Shown: positions 35,235 through 47,200 of the stretch, piece after piece
How positions within the stretch are numbered: position 1 is the first letter of the stretch
How the letters are laid out: each line of letters opens with the position of its first letter
Origin: Caenorhabditis elegans
Lineage: Eukaryota; Nematoda; Chromadorea; Rhabditida; Rhabditidae
Length of the DNA stretch: 64,000 bases
Direction: 5' to 3'
NCBI RefSeq assembly: GCF_000002985.6
Contig: NC_003279.8
Location: forward strand, 1,860,001 to 1,924,000
The notes under the pieces: generated by a model
The model's database searches: none
Told to the model about the DNA's origin: nothing
The model's input: the letters and a program-made list of their open reading frames with translations, nothing else
Made by a program: the position numbers and the translations under genes

Positions 35235-38200
35235 ATGGATCGAGATTTGCTGGATATTAATGGATTATCGAAAAGTTTCCAGAAAAATTCAGTGATAATC
35301 TCTCGTGAGCCCGAAAAAGCCGGAAAAACCTGTTTTTTAATTAATATTTTTCCAGATGCCGGTGTAGATCAGTCGTTTTCTGTCTATCAGCATGCGTTGG
35401 TATCTTATTTTTCAAGAAATTCGCTGGTTTGGAAGATGTTAGAATTATTTAAATATTTAATACGAATTTTTCTAATTTTAAAATATATAAATTCCAGAAA
35501 CAACAAACCCTTCCCGCACCGGCTGACATTTCCACTGAAATTCGTGTCTTACGAGGATAAACTGTGCTTTGGACCGCAAATTTCACCGACCGAGATCACG
35601 AAAATCGCGTTTTTACACGTTTTTAACATAAATGTCACCTCCGCCGACGATTATCGCGCAAATGTCCGGCATAATGTGTCGGATTGGTTCGCAAAAGTGA
35701 TTTTTGATTTTTTTTTAAAGGATTTTAAAGGTGGAGTAGCGCTATTTAGTGTGGAAATTGCTATCATGATAATAAAATTCAAAAAAATTTTCTAAATTTT
35801 ATATGATTTTTTGAAAATTGAAAAAATCTGAGTTTTTGCCTGATTTCTACTTGAATTACCGCCAATTGGGTTTGTTCGATGGAGCGCGCTTGCATGTTTT
35901 TAAATTTATTTATTTTATTTTTTGTTATTTTCCACCGATTTTTAATGTTTTCGGTGTATTTTTGCTTGAATTTTAGAGAAAAAGCCAAAATAAATGCAAA
36001 TTTTCGATTAAAAAGCACGCTTACAGGCGTAAAAATGAAAAAGTAACGTTTTTAAACGATGTCGAACCTGAATTAATTAATTTCACTGATTTACGCCTGT
36101 CAGCGTGCTTTTTAATCAAAAATTTGCATTTATCTTGACTTTTTCTCTAAAATTCAAGCAAAAATACACCGAAAACATTAAAAATTGGTGGAAAATAACA
36201 AAAAATAAAATAAATAAATTTAAAAACGTGCAAGCGCGCTCCATCGAACAAGTCCAATTGGCGGTAATTCAAATAGGAATTAGGCAAAAACTGAGATTTT
36301 TTCAATTTAAAAAAAATCATAAAAATTTAGAAAATTTTTTTGAATTTTTTTATCATGATATTTGGTCATTTTGGTACCATAGGCATGTTTTAAAGCAATT
36401 TCCCCACTGGTGCTACTCCACATTTAAATGGAAAAAATGAAAATTTCATTGATTTTCATTGATTTTTCTTCCAGTTAAACTCAAAATCCGACGTTCAATG
36501 GATCATAGTGATAAATACGAATAGAGCCAAGGACAGGAAGACGAAAAATTCGATTGTCGAGAAAATTAAATCGGATTTCGCGAAATATCCTAATCGGCTA
36601 TTCGATCTACCCGATACTAGTGATCAGGCGGCTTTTGTCACAGTTGTACAGGGAATTCAGCAATTTTTATTCCAACATTTGACGTTGGTCATGGAGATTT
36701 GGGATAAATCGCTGAAAAATCAATATGAACGCAAAAAACAGCACACTTGGGAGCCGTTTGCTTATTTTTCATCGATGGTGCGCGGCGATTTTCGTCTTTT
36801 TGAAGCGTTAAAAGCGGAAAAATTCGCATTTTTTCACATAAAAACGAGAAATTTTGGTTGAAAAAACCGAATTTTGTATTAAAAACCAACAATTTTTGAT
36901 AAAAATGTGCATTTTTACCAAGAAATTGGAAAAATATTACTTTCTCGATTAATTTCGAGTGTTTTCTAACAATTTTACAGGAATTTCCAAGGAAAACGTA
37001 TATTTTTGCTGAAAAAAACTTAAAAAATACAAATTTTCCTATAAATTTACCATTTTTCCAAAAATTTTTTTTAGAATTTATTTGAAACAAATTAATTTAA
37101 AATGCCAAAAAATGTAGAACTTTTTTTTGAATATAGGAAGAAAATTCACTATTTTTTGCTCAAAAAATCGAAAAAAAAAGCGGAAAACTATTAGAAAATT
37201 TCTAACAATTTTAAAGGAATTTTCAAGAAAAATTGATTTTTTTTTGTTGAAAAACTCAGAAAATTCCGGCTTTCAAAACGTTAAAAATCGATTAGAAGCT
37301 ACTATTTTAGTTAAAAATCGGAAAAATTTGCCTTTTTTCACAAGAAAACCAAAAAAAATTTGGATGAAAAATGAAAAAAATTGAAAAAAAAACCGAATTT
37401 TGCAGTAAAAACCAAAAATCGTTGAATAAAATGTGCATTTTTAACAAGTAATTGGCACAATATTCTACATGAATTCCAGTATTAAAAAACACCACAAATT
37501 ATTTTTTTACATCTGATTTAGAGTGTTTTCCTACTATTTTACAGGAATTTCCAAGAAAAACATATATTTTCACTGAAAAATTCAATTTTTTTACTGAAAA
37601 AACGGAAAAAATACAACTTTTCCTATAAATTTACCTTTTCTTTAATTTTTGAGTGAAAAAAATTCTATCATTTCTTTGAAACAAATTTATTTCTGAAAAT
37701 TATTACAAAAAAATTGAAAATGACAAAATTTACTATTTTTTTCGCTTTAAAAAATCCTAAAAATCCAATAATTTTTTTTGTTAAAATTCAAATTCTGCTC
37801 ATATACAGAAAATTCTGATTTTTTCCCAAAAAATTGAAAAATTTCTGACAATTTTAAAGGAATGTTCAAGAAAAACTGATATTTGGTTTAAAAAAATGTT
37901 TTAAAATATTCCAAAAAATTCCATTGTCGAAAAAAAAATCACTGTTACAAAAAAAAAAAACGACGATTTCGAATAAATTTAATTAAAAAAAAAATTTTTT
38001 TTTCGACAATGGAATTTTTTGGAACTTTTTAAAACATTTTTTTAAACCAAATATCAGTTTTTCTTGAACATTCCTTTAAAATTGTCAGAAATTTTTCGAT
38101 TTTGTGGGAAAAAATCAGAATTTTCTGTATATGAGCAGAATTTGAATTTTAACAAAAAAATTATTGGATTTTTAGGATTTTTCAAAGCGAAAAAATAGTA

Positions 38201-41200
38201 AATTTTGTCATTTTAAATTTTTTTGTAATAATTTTCAGAAATTAATTTGTTTCAAAGAAATTATAGAATTTTTTCACTCAAAAATTAAAGAAAAGGTAAA
38301 TTTATAAAAAAATGTTTATTTTTTACGTTTTTTTCAGTAAAAAAATTGAATTTTTCAGTGAAAATATACGTTTTTTTTTGAGAATTTTTTGAAAATTGCA
38401 TTTTTAGACTCAAAACTATCTGAAAACACTGAATTTTCATAATGAAACTTCTTGAAAACTACTCAAAAAAGAGTTATGACGGCTCAATAAATGGCTTAAA
38501 ATTAGTTAAAATTTGAAATTTAACCGACTTGTAAAGCGGCTGGAAACAATATTTTTTGAAATCACCGTCAAATTTTGAGTATATAATGCATTTATCTTGC
38601 GTTTTTAACTTCATTTAGGTATTATAAAGTCGATGGACGCTGAGATTTTTTAATTGTTTTTACCAAATCTTGCCGTCCACCGACTTTAAAATTATTAAAT
38701 GAAGGTGAAAATGCGAGATAATTGAATTTTATACTCAAAATTTGACGGTGATTTAAAAAAAAATCAGTTTCCAGCCGCTTGACAAGTCGGTCAAATTTCA
38801 AATTTTAACTAATATTAGGCCACTCTTTGAGCCGTCATAACTTTTTTTTTTTTGAGAAGTTGAAATTTTCAAGAAGTTTCATTATGAAATTCGGTGTTTT
38901 CAGACAATTTTGAGTCAAAAAATGCAGTTAAAAATTCAACTACATCACCTTAAAGCGAAAAATGTTAATTTTTCAACGGAAAACTCTCACAGAAAATCAC
39001 CAAAAATGTTTCCATATTTTTTTGCAGACAGAATACGCTCGCCTCTATTGGAGTTTTGGAGCAATTGAATACGCAATGTCAATATTCGATGATCTCGAAA
39101 AGTTGCTCCACGAGTTTGTGCTCCGTTCCGGAGAGCCTGAATCTCCGAAATGGCTCGCCCAACTGCTCAACACAAAAATCGACGATCGTCCCACGTTGAT
39201 TTCCGGCGGCTTCTCAGTGCAACGAATCTCGAAATCAGAAGCTCATTATCTTGGAATGAGGAATTATTTGTTGTGTCAACAAATCATTATGTCCATTCAT
39301 TTGTATCAACAAAAAATGAAATCAAATGATGCGGCGCCAAGTTTGAGATCAGATTGTGCTGTTGGAATTATGCAGAGAGCTTTAATTACTATTGAAGCTG
39401 TCAAAGAATTTAATAATTTGATGAATGTAAGACATTTTTGACTGAAAAATTGGAAAAATAATGATTTTTTGGAGACTTTTGAAGCCAAAAACTCAGGGGT
39501 CTCCGCGGCAAATGATATTTTTTCCCGGCAAATCGGCAAATTGCCGGAATTGAAAATGTCCGGCAAATCGGCAAACCGGCAATTTGCCAATTAGAGGATT
39601 TTTTGAATAAATGGAAAAAATAACAAATACTGTATTAAAGGGGGAGTAGAGTTTGTGGGGAAATATATGTTTCTGACTCTAATTTTGCCCCTGATGCCGA
39701 ATATCGATGTGAAAAAATTCAAAAAAATTTCCCTGATTTTATATTAATTTTTAAAATCCGAAAATTCATTGGATGCCTATATGTAAGTTTTCAAACGCTG
39801 AATTTTCCCGCCAGAGACGCCCCGCCCACGAAACCGTGCCGCAGGTGTGGGTTTACGAGGTGAATATTTTCCTTCTATTTTTATTTGATTTTATACCGAT
39901 TTTCGTTGATTTTTCTCATTTTTTCGCTGTTTTATATTGAAATTTTTATTATTTCTCTTAAATTATGCCTTTCTATTGATGAAATACACAAAATTCCATG
40001 AAAAATTCCATTTTCAGCACAAATTCGACGGGAAACGAGGAAAATCGCGGAGACAGGACGATTTTTTGGAAAGTGAGTACTTCTTATAGAAAATATTATT
40101 TAAAAAACAATTGAAAAGTACGAATAGCTAAATAATTAAGCCTAAAACATCCTAAAAATCATCAGTATGTCGATTTATTCGGCAAATATCTTACTATCGT
40201 AATAAATTAAATTAAACTTCCTATTTTAATCCTAGTGCTTATCAATAGTCTCTTTACAAATCTCAATAACGAAAGTTCTTTACATTAATACAAACATTTA
40301 AAATTTCAGTTATCCGGAACACGTTGATTCGTCGCGCTCCCGAGGACAATCTTCGATTTTTGTAGTTTTTTTTCCCAAAAATGTTTTTTTTGTAAAGTTT
40401 ATTGAATATAAACAGTCTTATAATAAATTTACTTGTTTTGTCTAAAAAACAAAAGCATTACACACGAATAAGTAATAGATTTATTGTCCACGGTTGCCTC
40501 CACCTTGTTTCCCGTCGAATTTGTGCTGAAAATGGAATTTTTATGGAATTTTGTGTATTTTATCAATAGAAAGGCATAATTTAAGAGAAATAACAAAAAT
40601 TTCAATATAAAACAGCGAAAAAATGAGAAAAATCGACGAAAATCGGTATAAAATCAAATAAAAATAGAAGGAAAATATTCACCTCGTAAACCCACACCTG
40701 CGGCACGGTTTCGTGGGCGGGGCGTCTCTGGCGGGAAAATTCAGCGTTTGAAAACTTACATATAGGCATCCAATGAATTTTCGGATTTTAAAAATTAATA
40801 TAAAATCAGGGAAATTTTTTTGAATTTTTTCACATCGATATTCGGCATCAGGGGCAAAATTAGAGTCAGAAACATATATTTCCCCACAAACTCTACTCCC
40901 CCTTTAATTAAAGAAAACTTTTCCGAAATAATACCTTAGTGAATTTTTAACTCATTTTTAACTTTTTTCGATAAGGTAATCACAAAATTCTAAAATTTTA
41001 AGTTCAAAATAAACATATTTTTAAAAAACATTATTTTTGAAATCTACTATTAGAAATCTGATTGAAAAACGTCGACCTCCTTTTTTTCGTGGCGAGACCC
41101 ATCCGAATAAATGAATAAAATCTTGACTAAAACTTTACACAACACATTTTTTAGTTTTCTGGAAACATTTTCACTACAACTTGAAAATAAATTATCCGAC

Positions 41201-44200
41201 AAAAACTTTGAAAAAATTTGCGAAAAATCATAAATTTGAAAAATAAATTAAAGGTGGACTACACTCACCGGAAAAATTGCTTTAAAACACGCCTATGGCC
41301 GAATATCATGATAAAAAAAATTCAAAAAAATTTTATATGATTTTTTGAAAATTGAAAAAATCTCAGTTTTTGCCTAATTCCTATTCGAATTACCGCCAAT
41401 TGGATTTGTTCGATGGAGCGCGCTTGCACGTTTTTAAATTTATTTATTTTATTTTTTGTTATTTTCCACCGATTTTAATGTTTTCGGTGTATTTTTGCTT
41501 GAATTTTTGAGAAGTCAAAATAAATGCAAATTTTCGATTAAAAAGCAAGCGTACAGGCGTAAAAATGACAAAGTAACGATTTTAAACGATTTCGAACCTG
41601 AAATAATTAATTTCACAAATTTACGCCTGTACGCTTGTTTGCATTTATTTTGACTTTTTCTCAAAAATTCAAGCAAAAATACACCGAAAACATTAAAATC
41701 GTTGAAAAAAAAACAAAAAATTAAATAAATAAATTTAAAAACGTGCAAGCGCGCTCCATCGAACAAATCCAATTGGCGGAAGTTCAAATAGGAATTAGGC
41801 AAAAACTGAGATTTTTCAATTTTCAAAAAATCATATAAAATTTAGAAAAATTTTTAGAATTTTTTTAATCATGATATTCGCCCATAGGCGTGTTAAAGCA
41901 ATTTTTCCAGTGAGTGTAGTCCACCTTTAATTTATTTTTCAAATTTATGATTTTTCGCAAATTTTTTCAAAGTTTTTGTCAGATAATTTATTTTCAAGTT
42001 GTAGTGAAAAAACGTTTCCAGAAAACTAAAAAATGTGTTGTGTAAAATTTTAGTCAAGATTTTATTCATTTATTCGGATGGGTCTCGCCACGAAAAAAGG
42101 AGAGAGGATCGACGTTTTTCAATCAGATTTCTAATAGTAGATTTCAAAAATAATGTGTTTTAAATAAATATGTTTATTTTGAACTTAAAATTTTAGAATT
42201 TTGTGATGAAAAAAGTAAAAAAAATGAGTTAAAAATTCAAACTAAGGTATTATTTCAGAAAAGTCTTTTCAATTAATACAGTATTTGTTATTTTTTCCAT
42301 TTATTCAAAAAATCCTCTAATTGGCAAATTGCCGGGAAAAAATATCAAAATATCATAAAAAATATCACACCCCTGAGTTTTAGGCTTCAAAAGTCTCCAA
42401 AAAATCATTATTTTTCCAATTTTTCAGTCAGTATGTCTGTGATTACCTTTAAACCTTGTGTAAAAAAACTTTCAAAAAAAAATTCTAAAGTTGTTCTCTA
42501 CTTTTCCAGAACAAGCGAGACATTCCATTAACATGCTGTTGGACGTGGTGGACCGTCAGTGAATCTCTATCAATATGTCAATTACTATGTGATGTATCGC
42601 ATTTAAACGTCGCCCCTGTCATTCTTTCACGACTACATCTCGCCAGATTCGATGCATTATTTGTGCTGGCAAAACAGTTGAAATTGAATCCAGAAGACTC
42701 TGAAACACTTGGAAAATGGCTGTTGAGTATTAAGCCGATTTCACTGGAATCAAAGGTTTTGAGCTCGGCGATCAAATCGAATGAACAAATGTGCACGGAA
42801 ATGGAAAAGGTGCACGATGTGTGTGTTGGCTCATTGAATCACGCAAATCGACATCGTTTTGTATGGAATATCACTTATAAACTATTCAACTATTTGAGGT
42901 TCGAGAATGTTTTGGAAATTTGGTGTGAAAAATCAAAAAAAAAAATTGAAAAAATTCCAAAATTTAATGAAAATTTGAATAAAAATTTAGATAAAAATAA
43001 ATAAATACAATTTCTGGAAATTTTGAATTTAACCAAAAATTTAGAAACATTTGGTGTGAAAAATCGAAAAAAATTTCTTGGAATTTCAAAAAAAAAAGTT
43101 ATTAAAAATTCAACAATTTCATAAAAATTTGAATTTTTCCAAAACCCCAAAAAAAGGCCAAAAATTCTGATTTTATAAACGAAAAATCTGAAAAAATGTA
43201 AAAAAAATCCCGGAAATTTTGAATTTAAAAAAATTACGAAAATTTGATGTGAAAAATCAAAAAAAAATTGCTTGGAATTTCAAAAAAAAAAGTTATTAAA
43301 AATTCAACAATTTTATGAAAATTTGAATTTTTCCACCAAAAAAAGATCAAAAATTCCGATTTTATAAAGGAAAAATTGGAAAAATGAAAAAATTCCGGAA
43401 ATTTTGAATTATTTCCGAAAAAAACACTTATTGAAAAAAAAAAGAAAACAAAGAAACAAAAATCTTCAAAAATATAAAAATTGCTGGAAATTTTGAATTT
43501 AAAAAAATTAGAAAAATTTGATGTGAAAAATCAAAAATAAATTGTTTGGAATTTCAAAAAAGTTATTTAAAAATTCAACAATTTCATAAAAATTTTGAAT
43601 TTTTCCAAAACCCAAAAAAAAGGCCAAAAATTCTGATTTTATAAACGAAAAATCGGAAAAATTGTAAAAAAAATCCCGGAAATTTTGTATTTAAAAAAAT
43701 TACGAAAATTTGATGTGAAAAATCAAAAATAAATTGTTTGGAATTTCAAAAAAGTTATTTAAAAATTCAACAATTTCATAAAAATTTTGAATTTTTCCAA
43801 AACCCCAAAAAAAGGCCAAAAATTCCGATTTTATAAACGAAAAATCGGAAAAATTAATTTAAAATTTCTTCACAAATATTTTTTTTGAAAAACTCCAAAG
43901 TTATTATAAAAAAGTTTATTTAGGGGAAAAAGAAACAAAAAAAATTGAATTTTTCCCAAAAATGAAGATAAAAATTTTTGTAAAAAGTTTCTAGCTACAA
44001 AAAATACCAAAAACTTCAGAATAACATTGAAAATTACGAGAACAAAAAAAGAATAACATTGAAAATTACGAGAACAAAAAATGATCTCTGCGTATTGCAC
44101 AACATATTTGACGCGCAAAATATCTCGTAGCGAAAACTACAGTAATCCTTTAAATTACTACTGTAGCGCTTGTGTCGATTTACGGGTTCGATGTTCGAAA

Positions 44201-47200
44201 TGCCCGTAAATCGACACACAAGCGCTCCAGTAGTAATTTTAAGAATTACTGTAGTTTTCGCTACGAGATATTTTGCGCGTCAAATATGTTGTGCAATACG
44301 CATTCTCAGAATTTTGTGTTTTAGGTAATAAATAAAATTTCCAGAAGCTCAAACTCCAAGTGCCCCCTACAAAAGCTCTCAATAAATCGTCAAATGCTCA
44401 AAACTCTACCAATTCAAGCATCAACGGCTCAAATGCTCAAATCTCTGTGCTCAGAGCTCTTGGAATCAGATTCTACAACAGATGAAATGCTCACACTGAT
44501 ATTCTTCATTGTACAGTGTGAAAATGGAAAAGATGAGAAAATTGTCGAAAATTTGATGGAAAAAATGAGAAAACGAGCCGAAATCGATGGGAAATTAGTG
44601 GAGTAAGAAGTGTTTAAAAATTAGGATTTAAAAATATTTAATGGATTAAAAAAATGGATTTTTGAAATTTCAAAAATGACAGAACCGTTTAAATCTGGGA
44701 AATATATTTAATTCACTCCAAATTTTCCCCTAATTCCGAATATCTATGTGAAAAAATTCAAAAAATGTTCCCTGATTTTATATTTCAGCTTGAAATTGTA
44801 TAAGCATCACTTTTTCAAATTCGCGCCCAAAAAAATTCGCATTGGAGCGCGCTTTGATTTTCTTCATTTAAATATTTAATATTTTATTTATTTTTCGCCG
44901 AATTCAGTTTTTTTTAAAACCAGTTTTATTCATTTTTATCGAAAAATCCGAAAAAAAAATGATTAAAGCTGGTTTAATAAAACTGAATTCGGCGAAAAAT
45001 AAATAAAATATTTAAATGAAGAAAATCAAAGCGCGCTCCAATGCGAATTTCTTTAGGCGCGAATTTGAAAAAAAAGTGATGCGGGCAAAAATGAAATTCG
45101 GCGATTTCAAAAAAAAAAAAACTTAAATATAAAATCAGGGATTTTTTTTTAAATTTTATCACATAGATATTCGGAATCCGGGGAAAATTTGGAGTCAATT
45201 AAAAATATTTTCCATATTTAGGACAAGAATTTCGAATTTTTTCTAAAATTTTCAAAAACGTTTACAGAAATTTTATTCAAAACGTAGGACATTACTTAAA
45301 TTAAAAAAAAAACAACTTTTTTCTTGGGGTTTTTGAACTTTTTTCAGGAAAAAATTGTTTGGAATTTTCAGTTTTTCATTTGAAAAAAAATCAAAAATGT
45401 TATTTTTTTTTATTTTCTGGAATTTCTGATTTTTCGGAAACAATTTTATAGAAAAATTAGAAAAAAGATTGTTTTTTTGAAAATACTGTTTCTTTTGGAA
45501 ATGTGAATTTTAAATTTTTTAAAACCTAATTTTATTATTTTTTATTTTTTGAATAAAAAACAATCACAAAATGTTTTTTTTTTTGTAATTTAAATTTTCT
45601 GGGATGCCAGATTTATAATTCGGCGAAAATAAATAAAATATTTAAATGAAGAAAACCTAAGCGCGCTCCAATGCGAATTTCTTTAAGCGCGAATTTGAAA
45701 ACAATTCTGCGATTTCAAGCTTAAATATAAAATCAGAGAAATTTTTTTCAATTTTTTAAAATCGATATTCGAAATCAGGGAAAAATTGAGTCAATTAAAA
45801 ATATTTAACAGATTTTTGTTAATATTTAACAAAAACTTTTAAAAAATCGGAAATATTATAGATTTTTCAATAATTTTCAGTGAACAGTTTGGAAAAAAAT
45901 CGGCAGTTTTTGGATCTGAAAATGACTGAAAACTATTAAAAATTCAATTTTTTTTCGAAATTTTTTATAAAAATGTTTCCCAGATTTCTCCATAAAATCC
46001 ACATTTTTTTTCTCCAGCCTCCAATCAATTTCCCTCGCCGAAATCGACCTTTTCAATGTACAAATCGACAATTTCGAAGCTGTTCAAACTACGGATTCCA
46101 TCCTTGAAATACGTGCACTCATCGACTCAAAAATTGGTTTTTCACTTGAAAATGCGAAAATCGAGCTGATTTTCTCCGGAGCAACGACAAGTTCGATTGC
46201 TCAGCAAGCAAATTTATCAGTGCTCTCGTTGCAGCATGAGGTATAGCAAAAAAAAATGCAAGAAAAAAAAGTTTATATAGAAATTTTGGAAAAATAAAGT
46301 GAAAATCCATATTTTTTTTTGAAAAAAACTCCCCGAAAATCGTGAATTTTTAGATATTTCCAAAAAAAAATTCTGATTTTTAAGTTTTCGGATAATTTTT
46401 CCTTATAATTTTTTTTAAAAAGAAGAAGCTGAAAATTTGGCCAAAAAAATCACATTTTTTTCAAAAAATCGCTATTCACTGTCAAAAATCAACAGAAAAT
46501 GAGGAACATTTTTGGAAAAAAACTTGACAAAATTTCAACAAAAAAAAAGAAATTTATCAAAAAATTGCAGTTTTTAAATTTTTCAGCATGAATAAGGAGC
46601 AAATTTCTGAAGAATTTTTTAATGAAAAAAATATTATTTCAAAATTGTCTGAAAATACCGAATTTCATAATCAAACTTCTTGAACACTTCTCAAAAAAAA
46701 AGTTGTGGCCGCTCAAAAAATGACCTAGAATTAGTTAAAATTTGAAATTTGACCAATATGAAATTTGACCAAATTGCCGGAGTTAAAAATTTCCGGCAAA
46801 TCGGCAAATTGCCGAACAACAATTTTTCAGACGAATTTTTTTTTAATTCCTACGATTTTTAATGAGATTTTTCAAAAATCGCTTTGAAAAATTTGAAGTT
46901 ATTGGGAAAATGTTGAAATTTTTTGGGGACATTATTTTAATTTTTTTAAATTAAAAATTAAAAATTCTAGTAATGATTCACAAATTAAAAAAATATGTAG
47001 AAGTTTAAAAAATAAAATTTTCATAATTTTTATAATTTGCACTAATGATCGGAACATTTTTAATTTTCTACTACTTTAAAAAAAAAAATTTTTTTCGGAA
47101 AACAAAACTTTTTAATTAAATTTTTTGGCTTAAAGGTGGTCGAGTCGAATTATTTTTATTGCATTATATTAGACTCAAAATTGTCTGAAAACATCGAATT

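Larger units (their letters stand above)
39639..40903. mobile_element. 1.27-kb TTAA palindrome carrying two mini-ORFs
   Basis: Ends AGGGGGAGTAGAGTTTGTGG and its inverse, with TTAA at 39635-39638 and 40904-40907. Arms 39639-40035 and 40508-40903 are nearly identical; the 470-bp loop is not symmetric. The unoccupied site is preserved in the other arm of the outer palindrome (near 42270), which has a single TTAA. Confidence 0.85.
39440..42429. repeat. outer 3-kb palindrome with two TTAA insertions
   Basis: GACTGAAAAATTGGAAAAAT at 39440 is reversed by 42429. Left arm pieces are 39440-39638 and 40908-41251; the right arm is continuous, 41927-42429. Between lie one element in the left arm (39639-40903) and one at the centre (41252-41926). 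CAGGGGTCTCCGCGGCAAAT at 39494 and the inverse ...CACCCCTG ending 42375 resemble hAT-like ends, but inverted symmetry extends beyond them. It starts 14 bp after the trpp-10 exon 4 donor. Confidence 0.85.

Noticed and set aside
35339..35366. A tiny intron in trpp-10 exon 1 between GTTTTTTAATT and TTTTCCAG
   Set aside because: It would be about 24 nt, below any plausible worm intron; the frame is open through it.
36689..37495. Minus-strand frames of 62-133 codons opposite trpp-10 exon 3 and intron 3
   Set aside because: Phe/Lys/Asn-rich readings of A/T runs and an antisense shadow of a well-supported exon.
39494..42375. A simple hAT-like insertion bounded by CAGGGGTC and CACCCCTG
   Set aside because: The flanking octamers are inverted, not direct, repeats, and the palindrome continues outward to 39440 and 42429, so these are not the true outer boundaries of one insertion.
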